Below are positions 34,794-47,200 of a DNA stretch of 64,000 nucleotides, piece after piece (position 1 is the stretch's first letter; each line of letters begins with the position of its first letter). Both the position numbers and the translations under genes were made by a program. The notes beneath the pieces are model-generated. The model worked only from the letters and a program-made list of their open reading frames with translations. It had not been told where the DNA came from and did not search any database. The stretch spans positions 37,342,305-37,406,304 of the forward strand of contig NC_058158.1 in the NCBI RefSeq assembly GCF_020080835.1, in the 5' to 3' direction. Source of the stretch: Cotesia glomerata. Taxonomy: Eukaryota; Arthropoda; Insecta; Hymenoptera; Braconidae.

Positions 34794-37700
34794 CTAATGA
34801 GTTTTTGTTGCTTCTTTAGCAGCCATTATCAATGGTGTCAACGATGCTAGTGGCCTCGCTAATTTTAAGAAAGGATGCTGAAAAATTATTTAATTATTAT
34901 TATGATTAAAATAATTAAAGATATTTTTAAAAAAAATACCTTTAATAATTCAGATGCTCCAGAACGTTTTTCCACTTCGACTTCGAGACATTGATCCAAA
35001 AAATCTTGGAAAATACTCGATAATTTTTCTTTTTCTTTAATTTCAGGTTTTCCATTCGTTGCAATTAAATATAATGCTCGTAAAGGGTTTTCGTTTAAAT
35101 ACGGGGGTTCTCCTTCAATCATTTCTATTGCCATAATACCCAACGACCATATGTCAACCTTATTAAAATAAAAATAATGTAATTTTATTTTTTATTTAAA
35201 AAATTTTATACCATACCTTTGGTCCATAGTGCTTTCGTGTAACGACTTCTGGTGCCATCCAATAAGGTGTTCCAACCATAGTTGTTCTTTTACTTTGTTC
35301 AGGTGATATTTGAGCGCAAAAACCAAAATCTGTAAGCTTAACACCACCATCCAATCCAAGTAATATATTATCAGATTTAATATCCCTGTGAATAACTTGA
35401 TTACAGTGTAAAAATTCAAGAGCCTGTAAAACTTCTCTACAAACAGCAGCTATTTGCCCTTCGTCCATACAAGTTTCAGTTACTACATCGGTTAAACTAC
35501 CACCCGGTAAATACTCCATAACAACCCACAATTCTTCTCCAACAAGATAACTATCAAGATAATTAACAACATTTGGATGTTTATTTTCTCGCATTACTAA
35601 AATTTCATTTATTATTAATTCTTTCTTTGGCTGTTGTGAAAGATTCATCTGTTTTATTGCAACTTCCATTCCCGTAGACGTTTCTATTGCCGTATAAACA
35701 GTACCCGAGGCCCTATAAAATATATTTATTATTATTATTATTATTAACAATCATAATATTAATTATTATTTAATGAATTACCCTTGTCCAATTTTTTCCA
35801 TTCTAGTATATTTTCTATTAGGATCACCAACACTGACAATTGTTCTCAATTTTTCTAATATCTCATCATCAGACATTTTTTTCTTTCTTGCTTTATCATT
35901 TTGACCAATCCTTGATTGATCGGTTGTTGTCGTCGTTGATGTTGGTGTCGCTTGATTTTTATTTTTATCAAGCTGTGATTGGTGTTGTGACTGTGGTGTA
36001 CCATTTCGCTGAGGTGACCCCAATGATGATATAGGCGGTGGTAAAACTGGTTCTTCCTCAATTGGTTTAGTATACTATCAATCAATAAATTATAAATTAA
36101 TAAATAAAAATAACAATAACAGTGAATAATTAATATATTACAATAGACTTGGTACGCTCCGGTCGTGTTGAGATTGGCGGAGGTGGTGGCTCATCTTCTT
36201 GTTCAGAACTAGTTGCACAAGCATCTGTAGGAGTACTACTAGGACTACTGCTACTAACTCTGCTGAGAGACTGTTGTGAGTGTGAACTACCAGATGCTTG
36301 AGACATTGCTTGCCCACGGACATTTCCAATACCAATATTTATTCCAGTTCCCATATTACGGGGACTACTAGCTCTTTCAATAGGCACTGAACAAAATATT
36401 TATTATTTAATAGTACTTTATATAAAGGTATTTTCTAATTTAATTCATTTTAAATGAAACATACCGGCATTTCCAACCATTTTAGTGGTTGTCATATACT
36501 TTGAGCCTTTAACTTCCTTACTGCTGTTGTCATACCAATTTAAAACATCCAATACTGCTTGAGGATTCTTCTTTTGTTCCTGCTTGCTGATGTTGCTTGA
36601 CATTAACAGTCTTGCCCATGCTTCCGGCATCCCCTGGTAACATTTAATATCAACAATTATATTTTAATTAGTTTTTTTTTTTTTTTTTCTTCTTCTTCTG
36701 GTATTATAAAAGTAAACAATTTCATTCATTTTATTACTCATGCTCCATTCATAATAATATAAACTTATAAATAACTGAAAAACATAATTTATAGTTTAGA
36801 AATAAGTAAAAACGAAAAAAATTTAATAAATTAATGCATTGATAGTTAAATTCTAGGTGAAATCAAGCGTCAATATATTTTTATTTATTTCTTTTTTTAT
36901 TTCTTGTTTCAATTTTTGTAAGCAACGTCGACTAAAGCTCTATATTATATTAATTAAGCAATTTAAACAAAATCTACTGGAATGTGTGTTTAAAATAAAT
37001 AAGTATTTATATGGTTCAATTGCAACAAAAATAGACTGGTGATAACGAAAGATAAAAAGAACCATAATAGTAACAATAATAATAATAATGATAATAAAAA
37101 AAAACAAAGAGGAAATAACGTTTAACGTTTTGTGATTGTTTAAATTTACTTACTTTTAATGGCAGCTTGAAAGAAATACGTGTTTGAGTTAATTTAACAT
37201 GTGAAAAAATAATAGATTTAAGAAGCACCAGATAAATTACTCAACAACAACAACAATAATAATAATAATATTATAATATTCATACATGTATTTGTTGGAA
37301 TTTAAAATATTTAGTACGGATACGGAAAATCCATTTTTCTACGAGGTTTTTAAGGTTTTTAATTGAATAACCGTAGTTCATTCCTCTAATAATAATAATA
37401 ATAATAATATTAATAATGATAAATGCAAAATTACATAAACTACAAGTAACTGTTACATATGTAAAAATAAATTTAGATTGGATATTCCGTTTTTCCATAC
37501 AAAACAGCAAAGCAGCAAGCGAATAGTGCATCATATATATTTATTAAAAAAATTAATGAGCGTGAGTATTAAACGTACCGTGAATTCACCGGTAACAGCG
37601 TCGAATCCAACATGAACAGTATGCTCGAAATTTGTTGGATAACTGATGTTTGGTTTATCCTTGCTCTCTTTAACCTTCATTTTTCCCTTTAATGTTTTCT

Positions 37701-38267
37701 TTTTACGTTCATCCGAATCTGGCTCTTTTGGTAGTGGTCGCATATCCACAGGTAAGTTTGGCGTTGATTCACTTCTGTTAATTATTTAAATAATAATTAT
37801 TAAAATCAATCAATTTATTTTTAAATTATCTAAATAAATAAATAAATCAACTATTCAACAAATTAATAACAGAGGTAACGACATAAATATAAATAACATA
37901 TTTCTTTTTTTCTCCAATGGAACCTAGAGAACCTAGAGAAAACTAGGTATAGAGAGTTTTTTTTAACGATATCCCTTAAACTTAATATTAATAATCATCT
38001 ATAGTGTCTTGTATACACTGTAGAAGAATATTATTTTTAGCTGTCACTAAATTAGTGTCTGTTGATCTATTTCTGGAGGATGGAACTCGATTTCTTTCTT
38101 TCTCGTTCTCATTTTCATCCTCTTTGCTTTGAATTATTAACAAAAATGGATTTAATATGATAGTTGATTTATTATTTTATTATTCAATATAAATAGATTA
38201 AATAAATTTACCTGTTGGAAGTAAGTCTAACAGGAGGTGCAGGTGGCTTATCTTCTTCATCTGACAT
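34794..38267 (-). CDS. Pak: p21-activated kinase, group I (PAK1/2/3 type)
   Basis: Ser/Thr kinase activated by Cdc42/Rac-GTP; controls actin, adhesion and axon guidance. Eight exons: 38267-38212, 37774-37579, 36633-36465, 36386-36142, 36074-35782, 35712-35217, 35158-34940 and 34877-34794; phases agree, 585 aa. The N-terminus MSDEEDKPPAPPVR carries the Nck-binding proline motif. The CRIB/autoinhibitory region starts ISYPTNFEHTVHVGFD. A second Pro-rich stretch (EDEPPPPP) may bind PIX. The kinase domain has a glycine loop (GQGASGTVY), K340, HRDIKSDN (D430), DFG (448-450), an activation-loop T464 in TTMVGTPYW, and ends HPFLKLARPLASL. Head-to-head with RagA. An extra 108-nt frame-preserving segment in intron 1 may be a cassette exon. 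Confidence 0.96.
38019..38126 (-). other. Pak: Candidate 108-nt cassette exon in Pak intron 1
   Basis: Bounded by an acceptor TTCAAAG| and a donor CA|GTGTAT, the segment is exactly 36 codons, accepts the phase-2 end of exon 1 and delivers phase 2 to exon 2. Its codons are open and read as a charged, Ser/Asn-rich peptide (KEDENENEKERNRVPSSRN then RSTDTN). Composition is less AT-rich than the intron around it. The direct exon 1 to exon 2 splice is also in phase and matches the family, so this would be optional. Confidence 0.35.
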
Positions 38268-40777
38268 ACTGATTATTTTTTTTTTAGTTATTTCTTCTTT
38301 GTTTTTCAGTCTGTTTATTTTTAATTACTTTTTTTTTTATATATATTATCTGTGAATTAGGCACAAGCTTCTTTAAGCTTAGATGGCTTTAAATACTGTT
38401 TTTTTTTTTCCTTTTTAATTACTGGATGTTTTTATCATTTGAAAATAATTTTTAATCCAATAATATTTAATATGAATGTGTGAGTTGTATGCTATCGGTT
38501 AATGTACATAATAAATTTAAAAAATAATAATAATAATTTTTGTTTAATTTAGAGGAGTTACTCAATGTAGAATCAGTGTCGATAGAATACCACTACCTCG
38601 TTATTGTAAGTAAATTATACAAGTTATCAGGTGGAATTACAATAATTATTGAGATCACAGTCAACTGGTTAAAAGGACAAGTGGTAAATGCACTTGTGTT
38701 TTTTTAACTTCTCTTCTATCTATTAATTTTAAGCTATTTCCATAATAATCCATTAATATACAATGATGATCTAAGAAATATTATATTTTTTCAATAATAG
38801 TAATAATAAAATAAATAAATTTAATTTAGTTTGGTAGAATCAATTGGATGACTTTTGTTCTTTTTAGTAGTTGGCAAGAAATCTAAAATAACCAGCCAAG
38901 TTATTACTTTATTACTGTGATGTACTCGATAGTATGTATATATATATTTTTAAAAAATAAAAATAAAATAATAAAAATCAGTAGACGGTGGTGTAAATAA
39001 TAGGTCAATGTCGTTAGTCCACTGTGTGTTAAATTCAACCCTCTTTAGGTTTAGGAGTTGTTTCTTTTAGTGTTAACGTATGATGACTCATCCACCGAAT
39101 CACAGGATTCAATGGTCAATTAAATCCCTGTCCTCCACTCACAAAAAGTACAATAAAAACAACAACACCTATTTTCAATTAATTTTAAACAAATCAGTTT
39201 CAATCTGATGTACAATAATGAAAAAAAAAAAAAATAAATAATAAAAAAAAAAAAAAAAAAAAAAACTCGTGGTGTGATGCTGCTTCTCCTATTGGTACTG
39301 TTACTACTGAAACTATTTATTACTGGTCGACTTGTTAGTCTTTAGTCGTCTTAAACAGTCTTAAAAGTATAATATTGTAATATACACCAACCAATAACAA
39401 TTTTATTCTTTGTTTAAATATTATATATACATATATATATGTTTATATTTATATATAATATACACATGTAACTTGTACAAAATTCAATATAAAACCACCT
39501 CTCAGTTATCAATATCACTTTTTCACTGCAATATACATAAATGTAGACGTAGATATTGATGGATTATTTCACTGTAATATAAAATAAAAATATACGAGTT
39601 AGTTGTTTATTAAATTAAAATTTATAGCACACAACTATTGTTATCTTGTTAAATAAAATTGTAAATCGTGAATGGTGAATTGTGAATAAACGGATATATA
39701 AATGACGATGAATATAGATAATCACCTGAATCACCGCCCGCCTGCGCCTTTAGAGTATCACCAGTTTTACCAGTCGTCACCAGTCTAACAGAGTCTTCAC
39801 AGTCTCACAGTCTCATAGTCTCACTTGTGCTTTAACTGGTGCTTTAGCTGATGCTGACCATCATTTCCATTCCCGTCACACTATCTATCACCTTACACAG
39901 CCATACACCCATAAAGCATAAAGACTTTTCCTACTAGTTTTTTTCTTTTCTTTCTTACTTTTATTCTCTTTCAAGCGACTCCAGCGCCGTCTTTACATTT
40001 TTTCAATTCTTATTTTCCATATTTATTCTTTATTTAATTCCTTGTTTATCAAGTAAAAAAATTAAAAAAAAAAATATCAACAATTTTAATTATTTATACT
40101 ATATTAATACATTGATAATAATTGAAACAAAATAATTAATAGTACTTAGTAATAAAAATTGTTAAAGAATATAGACAATATACGTATGTCTGTATCTTTT
40201 ATCTGACTGATTTTATTATTTTATTTATTTTTAATTTTTGTTATTTAAAGTTTTTAGGCTGTTGCGTTGGCAAGTCTGCTACTATCGATAAACTCTGACA
40301 GGAGACTTGTTATCGATATCTCGAATTGTACAATGTCACATATCGATTGTTAAAACGCACATTCACATTGTACACACACTCACTTGACACACCAAGAGAA
40401 TAAACTTTACTCAGTGAATTTTTTTTTTTATCACTATTATCTTGAAATTTTTAAATAATTTTCTAATTAGTCATATATAAATAATATTATTCCAGTATGG
40501 TCGTTATTATTTAATATATATTTATCGATAACAATTTTCATTAAATTACAATCAATTTATAGAATATAAAGTTTAAATTATAAAAAATAAATAGTTTGAT
40601 TAGTTGATTAATTAACAATTGTCGATATAGATACATATGCACTGTCAATCGTATTAATAAAATATACATATACTATCAAGCTGGTAATCGTTCATCACTA
40701 ATTTTTAATAATAACAATTTAAGCTTTTATTTTGTCATTTGAAAATTGAAAAAAAAAAAAATAAAATAATAATAAAA
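38268..40777. promoter_or_regulatory. Shared upstream region of Pak and RagA
   Basis: 2.5 kb between divergent genes. A GC-richer block at about 39740-40000 (CAGTCTCACAGTCTC and GGCGCTGGAGTCGC on the minus strand) could hold the Pak promoter and a non-coding first exon; a donor-like AAAA|GTAAGA lies on the minus strand near 39957. A poly-A run is at 39245-39264. A TATCGAT-rich zone lies at 40280-40350 nearer RagA. Confidence 0.4.
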
Positions 40778-41964
40778 ATGAAGAAAAAGGTATGTAAATA
40801 AAATTATTAAAATAATAGATATTTAACATTGTGATAATAAAATAAATTTTTTAGGTATTGTTGATGGGAAAAAGCGGATCTGGAAAAACAAGTATGCGGA
40901 GTATTATATTTGCAAATTATATTGCCAGAGATACCCGACGATTAGGAGCAACAAGTAACAATATTTTATTTAATTATAATAAAAATAAATAAGATGATAA
41001 TTATTATTATATTCGATAAATAGTTGATGTCGAACACAGTCATGTAAGATTCCTTGGAAATTTGGTATTAAATTTATGGGACTGTGGTGGTCAAGAAGCA
41101 TTCATGGAAAACTATTTTGCCTCACAACGGGATAATATATTCAGAAATGTTGAAGTTTTGATTTATGTATTCGATGTAGAATCACGTGAATTAGATAAAG
41201 ATATGCATTATTATCAAAGTTGTTTGGAAGCAATACTACAAAATAGTCCAGATGCTAAAATATTTTGTCTTGTTCATAAAATGGATTTGGTCCAAGAGGA
41301 TCAAAGAGATGTTATATTTAGAGAACGGGCTGAAGATTTGAAAAAACTTAGTCTCCCTCTTGATTGTACTTGTTTCAGAACAAGTATATGGGATGAAACT
41401 TTATACAGGTAATTTCATTATTTATTATTCATCATTTGTTATTGTTATTAAAAATATATATATGTCTTACAAAGGGCATGGTCTTCCATTGTTTACATGC
41501 TGATTCCAAATGTTAAGGAATTGGAACAAAGTCTCAAACAATTTGCCAATATTATTGATGCCGATGAAGTTTTATTGTTTGAAAGAGCAACTTTTCTTGT
41601 AATCAGTCATTGTCAAAGAAAATATCACAGAGATGTTCATCGCTTTGAAAAAGTTTCTAATATTATAAAACAGTTTAAATTGAGTTGTAGTAAATTAGCA
41701 TCTCAATTTTTGAGTATGGAAGTAAGAAATACTAATTTTGCTGCTTTTATTGATGTATTTACTTCAAATACATACGTTATGGTAATAATGTCTGATCCAG
41801 CAATACGTAAGTACTTTTATAACTATTTTAATCTACAGAGTATAATTCAATAAATAATAATTTATATTTTAGCTTCAGCAGCAACGCTTATAAATATTAG
41901 AAATGCTCGAAAGCATTTTGAAAAATTGGAACGCGTAAGTCAAAGTTCAGCGTTGAATGGATAA
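40778..41964 (+). CDS. RagA-B: Rag GTPase A/B
   Basis: Small GTPase that pairs with RagC/D on lysosomes and recruits TORC1 in response to amino acids. Five exons: 40778-40789 (only four codons), 40855-40954, 41024-41408, 41475-41806 and 41873-41964; phases agree, 306 aa, close to the usual 313. The P-loop is GKSGSGKTS (residues 9-17), followed by [24 protein letters not shown]. Switch II is [15 protein letters not shown], the base-recognition motif is VHKMD, and a C-terminal roadblock domain ends KLERVSQ. RagA-type sequence features (HKMD rather than the RagC pattern) make the paralogue call solid. The tiny first exon is fixed by the [12 protein letters not shown] reading. Confidence 0.96.
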
Positions 41965-42629
41965 AATTTAGCTCGGTCCAAGCGTTTAATCGCTCGGACC
42001 CAAGTCTTTAACTGGCTTTAACAATATAACAATTATTTGCAAACATGTGACAAATATTAATTAACAAGGATAAAATAACCATCGACTAGATGATAATTGT
42101 CAAAAAACTTGTGTATAAAAAAAATTATTTTATAAAAAAAAAAAAATAAAAAAAATAAAAAAAAACAGATCAATTATTGATCAAAAAACAAATTGAAATA
42201 ATAAAATAAATTAGACTGGTTAAAGTGTCTGTTTATAATAAATATACACTTTATTTTATTTTAATTTATTGATATTTTATTACTATACATTTGTCAATAT
42301 ATTGTAAAATCAATAAAAAATAATGTGTTATATTTGAATTTTGGTATAGAAAAATAAAGATTAACTACGGTACAATTAATAAATTGGTTTATCAATAGAA
42401 ATAGTAATAATGATACTAATAAAAAATGAATTTTTTTATTTTAAAAATAGAATCAAATATTAATTGTTGCTTTGAATTTCGCGCGATAAATACGCAAGGA
42501 ATGTTAAATGCCCGGTGTGAATGGCGTATTTCTTGTTATTATAATATTTTGTGCTTAATCACCAATTGTACATATATGTCCATGTACTTATTTTTAAAAA
42601 TTAATCATTGATGTTTAGTCTAAAATAAA
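41965..42629 (+). other. RagA 3' UTR and short upstream region of the beta-CA gene
   Basis: 665 bp, AT-rich with poly-A runs and AATAAA-type words (for example near 42311). A small spurious frame near 42426 is not supported by composition. No other feature seen. Confidence 0.5.
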
Positions 42630-44248
42630 ATGGATAGAATAATAAAAGGTATAATGAGATACAGACAGTGTCACAGAGAAGGAATGGTTAAACAATTTAA
42701 ACAAGTTAAAGATCATCCCGAAGTGAGTTATCATTAAAAATTATCATTTATATTTTTTTAATTCCACTCAAGTTATGTTGCAATACTATTTTTTTTTTTG
42801 TTTTCTATTACATACTCTTTTGCATTTCTGTCTACATGTTTATTGTGGCTATTTAAATATGGCCGCTTATTCATACACGTGCACGTCATTTGCTACTTTA
42901 ATTATATTAAACATATTTAATTATATTATAATATATTTTGTTTTATTCTTGTTCTTCACTTGAGTATATTATATATTTACTTATGTTTTTCACTGTCATC
43001 TTTTGAATATTTAAATTAATAGTTGATAATATTTTTAGCACTATAGATATTATACATTAATAATAAGCTTGTGATAAGATAAAAATAATAAAAAAAAAAT
43101 TTTGTTCAGCCAATGAGTAATGTAAGAAAAAAATTTATAATGATTATTATTATAAATTCGTTCTTTTCGACTGAAAGTTAAATAGGAAATAAGAAAAAAG
43201 GAATAACAGTATCAGCTGCTGCCATCTATAAGGCTCTTTAATTCAATTAAAATTTTTAAATTTTAATTAAAATAACAGAGACTTGTTGATTCGGGTTTAT
43301 AATATATATTTTTTTTTGTTTGTTCGAACAATAGCCAAAAGCAGTATTTTTTACTTGCATGGATTCACGGATGATTCCTACTAGATTCACGGAAACAAAT
43401 GTTGGAGATATGTTTGTTGGTATGAGTTTTTTTTTTTTTTTTAAACACTGACGATAGTTAACTTTATTAGATTTTAAAATTTATAATCTATAGCTTAAAT
43501 AAATAATTTTTAGTACGTAATGCTGGTAATGTTGTACCACACTCGCAACATTTTATTGATGAATTAACAATGTGTGAGCCGGCAGCTTTGGAGCTTGGAT
43601 GTGTTGTTAATGATATACGTCATATTATTGTTTGTGGTCACAGTGATTGTAAAGCCATTAATTTATTGTACTCTCTTCAGGATGAGGAATTTGCTTCAAA
43701 AGTAATCTATTTCTGTTTTTTTATATAACTTAATTATTAAATTTAATAATAAATGAATAATTGTTAGGATAATAGAAGAATATCACCATTGAGAGCATGG
43801 TTGTGTGCTCACGCAAATAGTAGCCTAGAAAAATTTAAACAATTAAAAACAACTGGATTTCATCAGCCTATGATTTTTCAAGCTGAAACTCCAATGAGAA
43901 AATTTGTCGCTTACATTGATCCAGAAGATAAATTTGCTGTTGAAGATAAACTTTCACAGGTAGTTTTTAATATTATTAATAACAATTAAATAAAATAATA
44001 TCTATCATATGTATGGATTATTTATTTCTTTACTTTAGATAAATACACTTCAGCAATTACAAAATATTGCGTCATATGGATTTTTGAAAAAACGTTTGGA
44101 ACGGCATGATCTTCATATTCATGCACTTTGGTTTGATATTTATACTGGAGATATATACTATTTTAGTCGGGGTAATAAAAGATTCATTGAAATAAATGAA
44201 ATAACTGAAAAACCCCTATTAAGAGAAATTGAAAAATATTACTCCTGA
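42630..44248 (+). CDS. CAHbeta: Beta-class carbonic anhydrase
   Basis: Zinc enzyme interconverting CO2 and bicarbonate; insect beta-CAs are usually mitochondrial. Five exons: 42630-42722, 43335-43419, 43514-43701, 43768-43959 and 44039-44248; phases agree, 255 aa, the normal insect size. Zinc ligands C39 (in CMDSR), H102 and C105 (CGHSDC) are present, with the D41-R43 dyad and the VVRNAGN loop. The N-terminus (MDRIIKGIMRYRQCHREG) is basic and amphipathic, compatible with mitochondrial import. The C-terminus holds LHIHALWFDIYTGDIYYFSR. Follows RagA on the same strand by 665 bp but is transcribed separately as far as can be seen. Confidence 0.96.
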
Positions 44249-47200
44249 TAAATATAATTACCCAATAACTTGTATACCTTCGATACATTCGATTATCAAA
44301 GATAATTAGCACAATTATTTTTCGACAGTTATATATATATATATTTATATAGTTTTTCTGTGTACAAATTATAAAAAATAAATTTATACATACAGGTGAG
44401 AGTATTAAGATATAATTTCAAAAAAAAAAATATGTACAAAGTGTGGCGTATGATGATGATAATTGATAATTAATTTATGTGTTGGTGTCGTTTTGCGTGT
44501 TGATGCTCGATTACGGGTATTGTTAATTAGTAGATCGTGAAAAATTGCACTTTAAGATGCGCAACAATTTAACGCATTGCTATACAATATTAATACATAA
44601 AGAGGATTTACAATTAATTCATACCTTTATAATGTTAATCTCTATGTATGATGTATATTTATATATACTTTTTAGGTGCCAGAACGGTGGTAGCAAGTGA
44701 ACTAGAGCATGCCACTCCCGAAAGAGAAAGCAAAACAACAAAACTACTTATACTAATATATAAGCATAGCCTAAGCCTGTCGCCTCTTTACTATTTAAAC
44801 TCTAAAAGTATGCAATGTATCAACAACACATGGACACATATACCTATATTTGCAGCTGATTCGTTAAAGAAACACGTTAAAATTATTATTATTATCATCA
44901 TCATTATCGATGATCATTGCCACTAATTATTGTTGATACCTATTTCACGGTAAAAGTGAACATGTCTTACCAAACTCCCCATTATCATCATCGTAAAGAT
45001 TCAGACACTGTCTATTAATATTATACATTATATTTTTAACTGGATAATTTATGCGTGTGTTATTCATCCATTCAATTATTAAATATATTATTTTTTAACT
45101 ACAATATTAATGATTTTTTTATAATTTCAAACATCCGTGTTGAGATTGATTTATTTAAAACGGCCCTTTATTCTGTTAGAACTAATTGATTCATTATTTT
45201 ATATCGATAAAAAAAAATCGAGGATGACATACTATCCTAAATCAGTAGACAAATTTAATATCATTTTAAAAATAGTATCCCAAAAACTAAAAATAAAAAA
45301 AATAAAAAAAAAAAACTAGGTTCCATGGTTCGTCAGTTTACTCACGAGAACGTAACGGTTAGGCTAAAACGTAAGAAAGTGCACGAGTTGTCACGGAACT
45401 TTCGCTTTGATAAACCAACTTTAGTATATATATATAGATAATAAAAATAAAAATAAGAATAATAATTTTATCCACCTCTGGTTGCTTATATGTATAGAAA
45501 ACCGCAGCAGCAGCAGCACATTCTTTATACATCCTTTATCACTATCAGGATGCGCTCTATACAATAATTTCAAATATAAATAAATGGGGTATACATTACC
45601 ACCACATATAAGGGGTAAAAAATATTAAACATAAATTTAGTACTTTCTTTTGCTGATACTTCCGGGTACTTATATATAACATTTTGTTTTGTGTTTTTAC
45701 CTTAAAAAATTGTATTATATTTTACTGTAAAAAAATTTAGGTAGACCATAGCGTGTCCAAGTCATAAGACACTTCTACTAATATAAACCGATGACCTACT
45801 ATATATTATATTGTACATATGTACTGAGAGAAAAAAAAAAAAAAAAAAGTGCCATAAACTTATTGACAATAATATAAAATACATGTTTATATTTTACGTA
45901 AATACACATAATAATTTAAGCCCGTGTACAGTGTAAATGATTTTATTGATTGTATTTATATATTTCTTATATGAATGTCATTAAACAAGTTGTCATCAGT
46001 GCGGATCGATCTACTTTTTAGAGCAGGGTGATATTCTGTGATATTAATGACTCAAAGGCGTATCGAGGTCTTGTCAATATAATATTCTTAGACAGATCAT
46101 TGAGTTATTAAGTTTTATTTGTTGCTGTTCAAGCTCAACAACAGAGAAATACTCTTAAAAAATTTTTAATATAAATATATAGATAATTACAACAAGTGCA
46201 ATACACTACCAGTAGTTTAAAATAAAAAAAAAAATTAAAGTATATTTATGAGTCTTACTCACGTAGAAGGCAGGCGTAACAAAGTAGCAATACCCGTAAC
46301 ATAGAGCACATCCAAAAGAGTAAAAGAGTAAAAGAGTAACAGAGAGTTTATGGTTGGACACACACCACTGGTTGTGCGGTTTTTTCTTTATCCAGGCAAG
46401 CTTTGTTCTGAAAAAATTTATATAAGTTTATGTATTTAATTAAAAAAAAAAAATAAAATAATGTACTAATAAATGTATTAGTGTATTAATTTTACTTGAA
46501 AATAATTAAATCAAGCTCATATAAATTACGTGCTACGAATTGAGGTTTAGGTATACATTTATATAGTAATGTATAGAAATGACACAAATTTTATTTCCAA
46601 ATGTCGAACCCAAGTGGTAAATATATAATGATACAACCTCTCTCAAATGCCAGCATAGCAAAAATCAAGAACAAAAAACGAAGAATTAATAGAGTCGGAT
46701 TTATTTAATATATGTATTAAAATAAATTCAGAGTAAGTGATATGGTACGTTGCCTCGACAACCAATCTCATACATACATATATTGATGATGATGATGATG
46801 ATGATAATAATAATAGTAGTAGTGAACTCGTTATTAATTCCAACGATAAGCAGTAGGCGCTGTATATACTGACAACTGAGACAAAAATGTCCAAAATTCT
46901 GTAGCCATTATCCCGTTATTCTAACGTTTTAACTGTATAATCATGCCGCGTACTACTACTACTACTTTTACTAATACTATTACTGATGATGATAATAATA
47001 ATGTCTAGCGATTCTGTCCTCGATAATATATAAATCAACCATTTCATCAGAATAATAAATATTTGTATATTCTATATAATCGGGAGTCAGTGACTCTTAT
47101 TAGCCAGGTCAGACGTTAATTTACTCATTATGGGAGAAATTTATATTGTGTGTTGTTGGTTGGGCAAGGATTTATTCACTGATCTGTCAAATGTCCTTCA

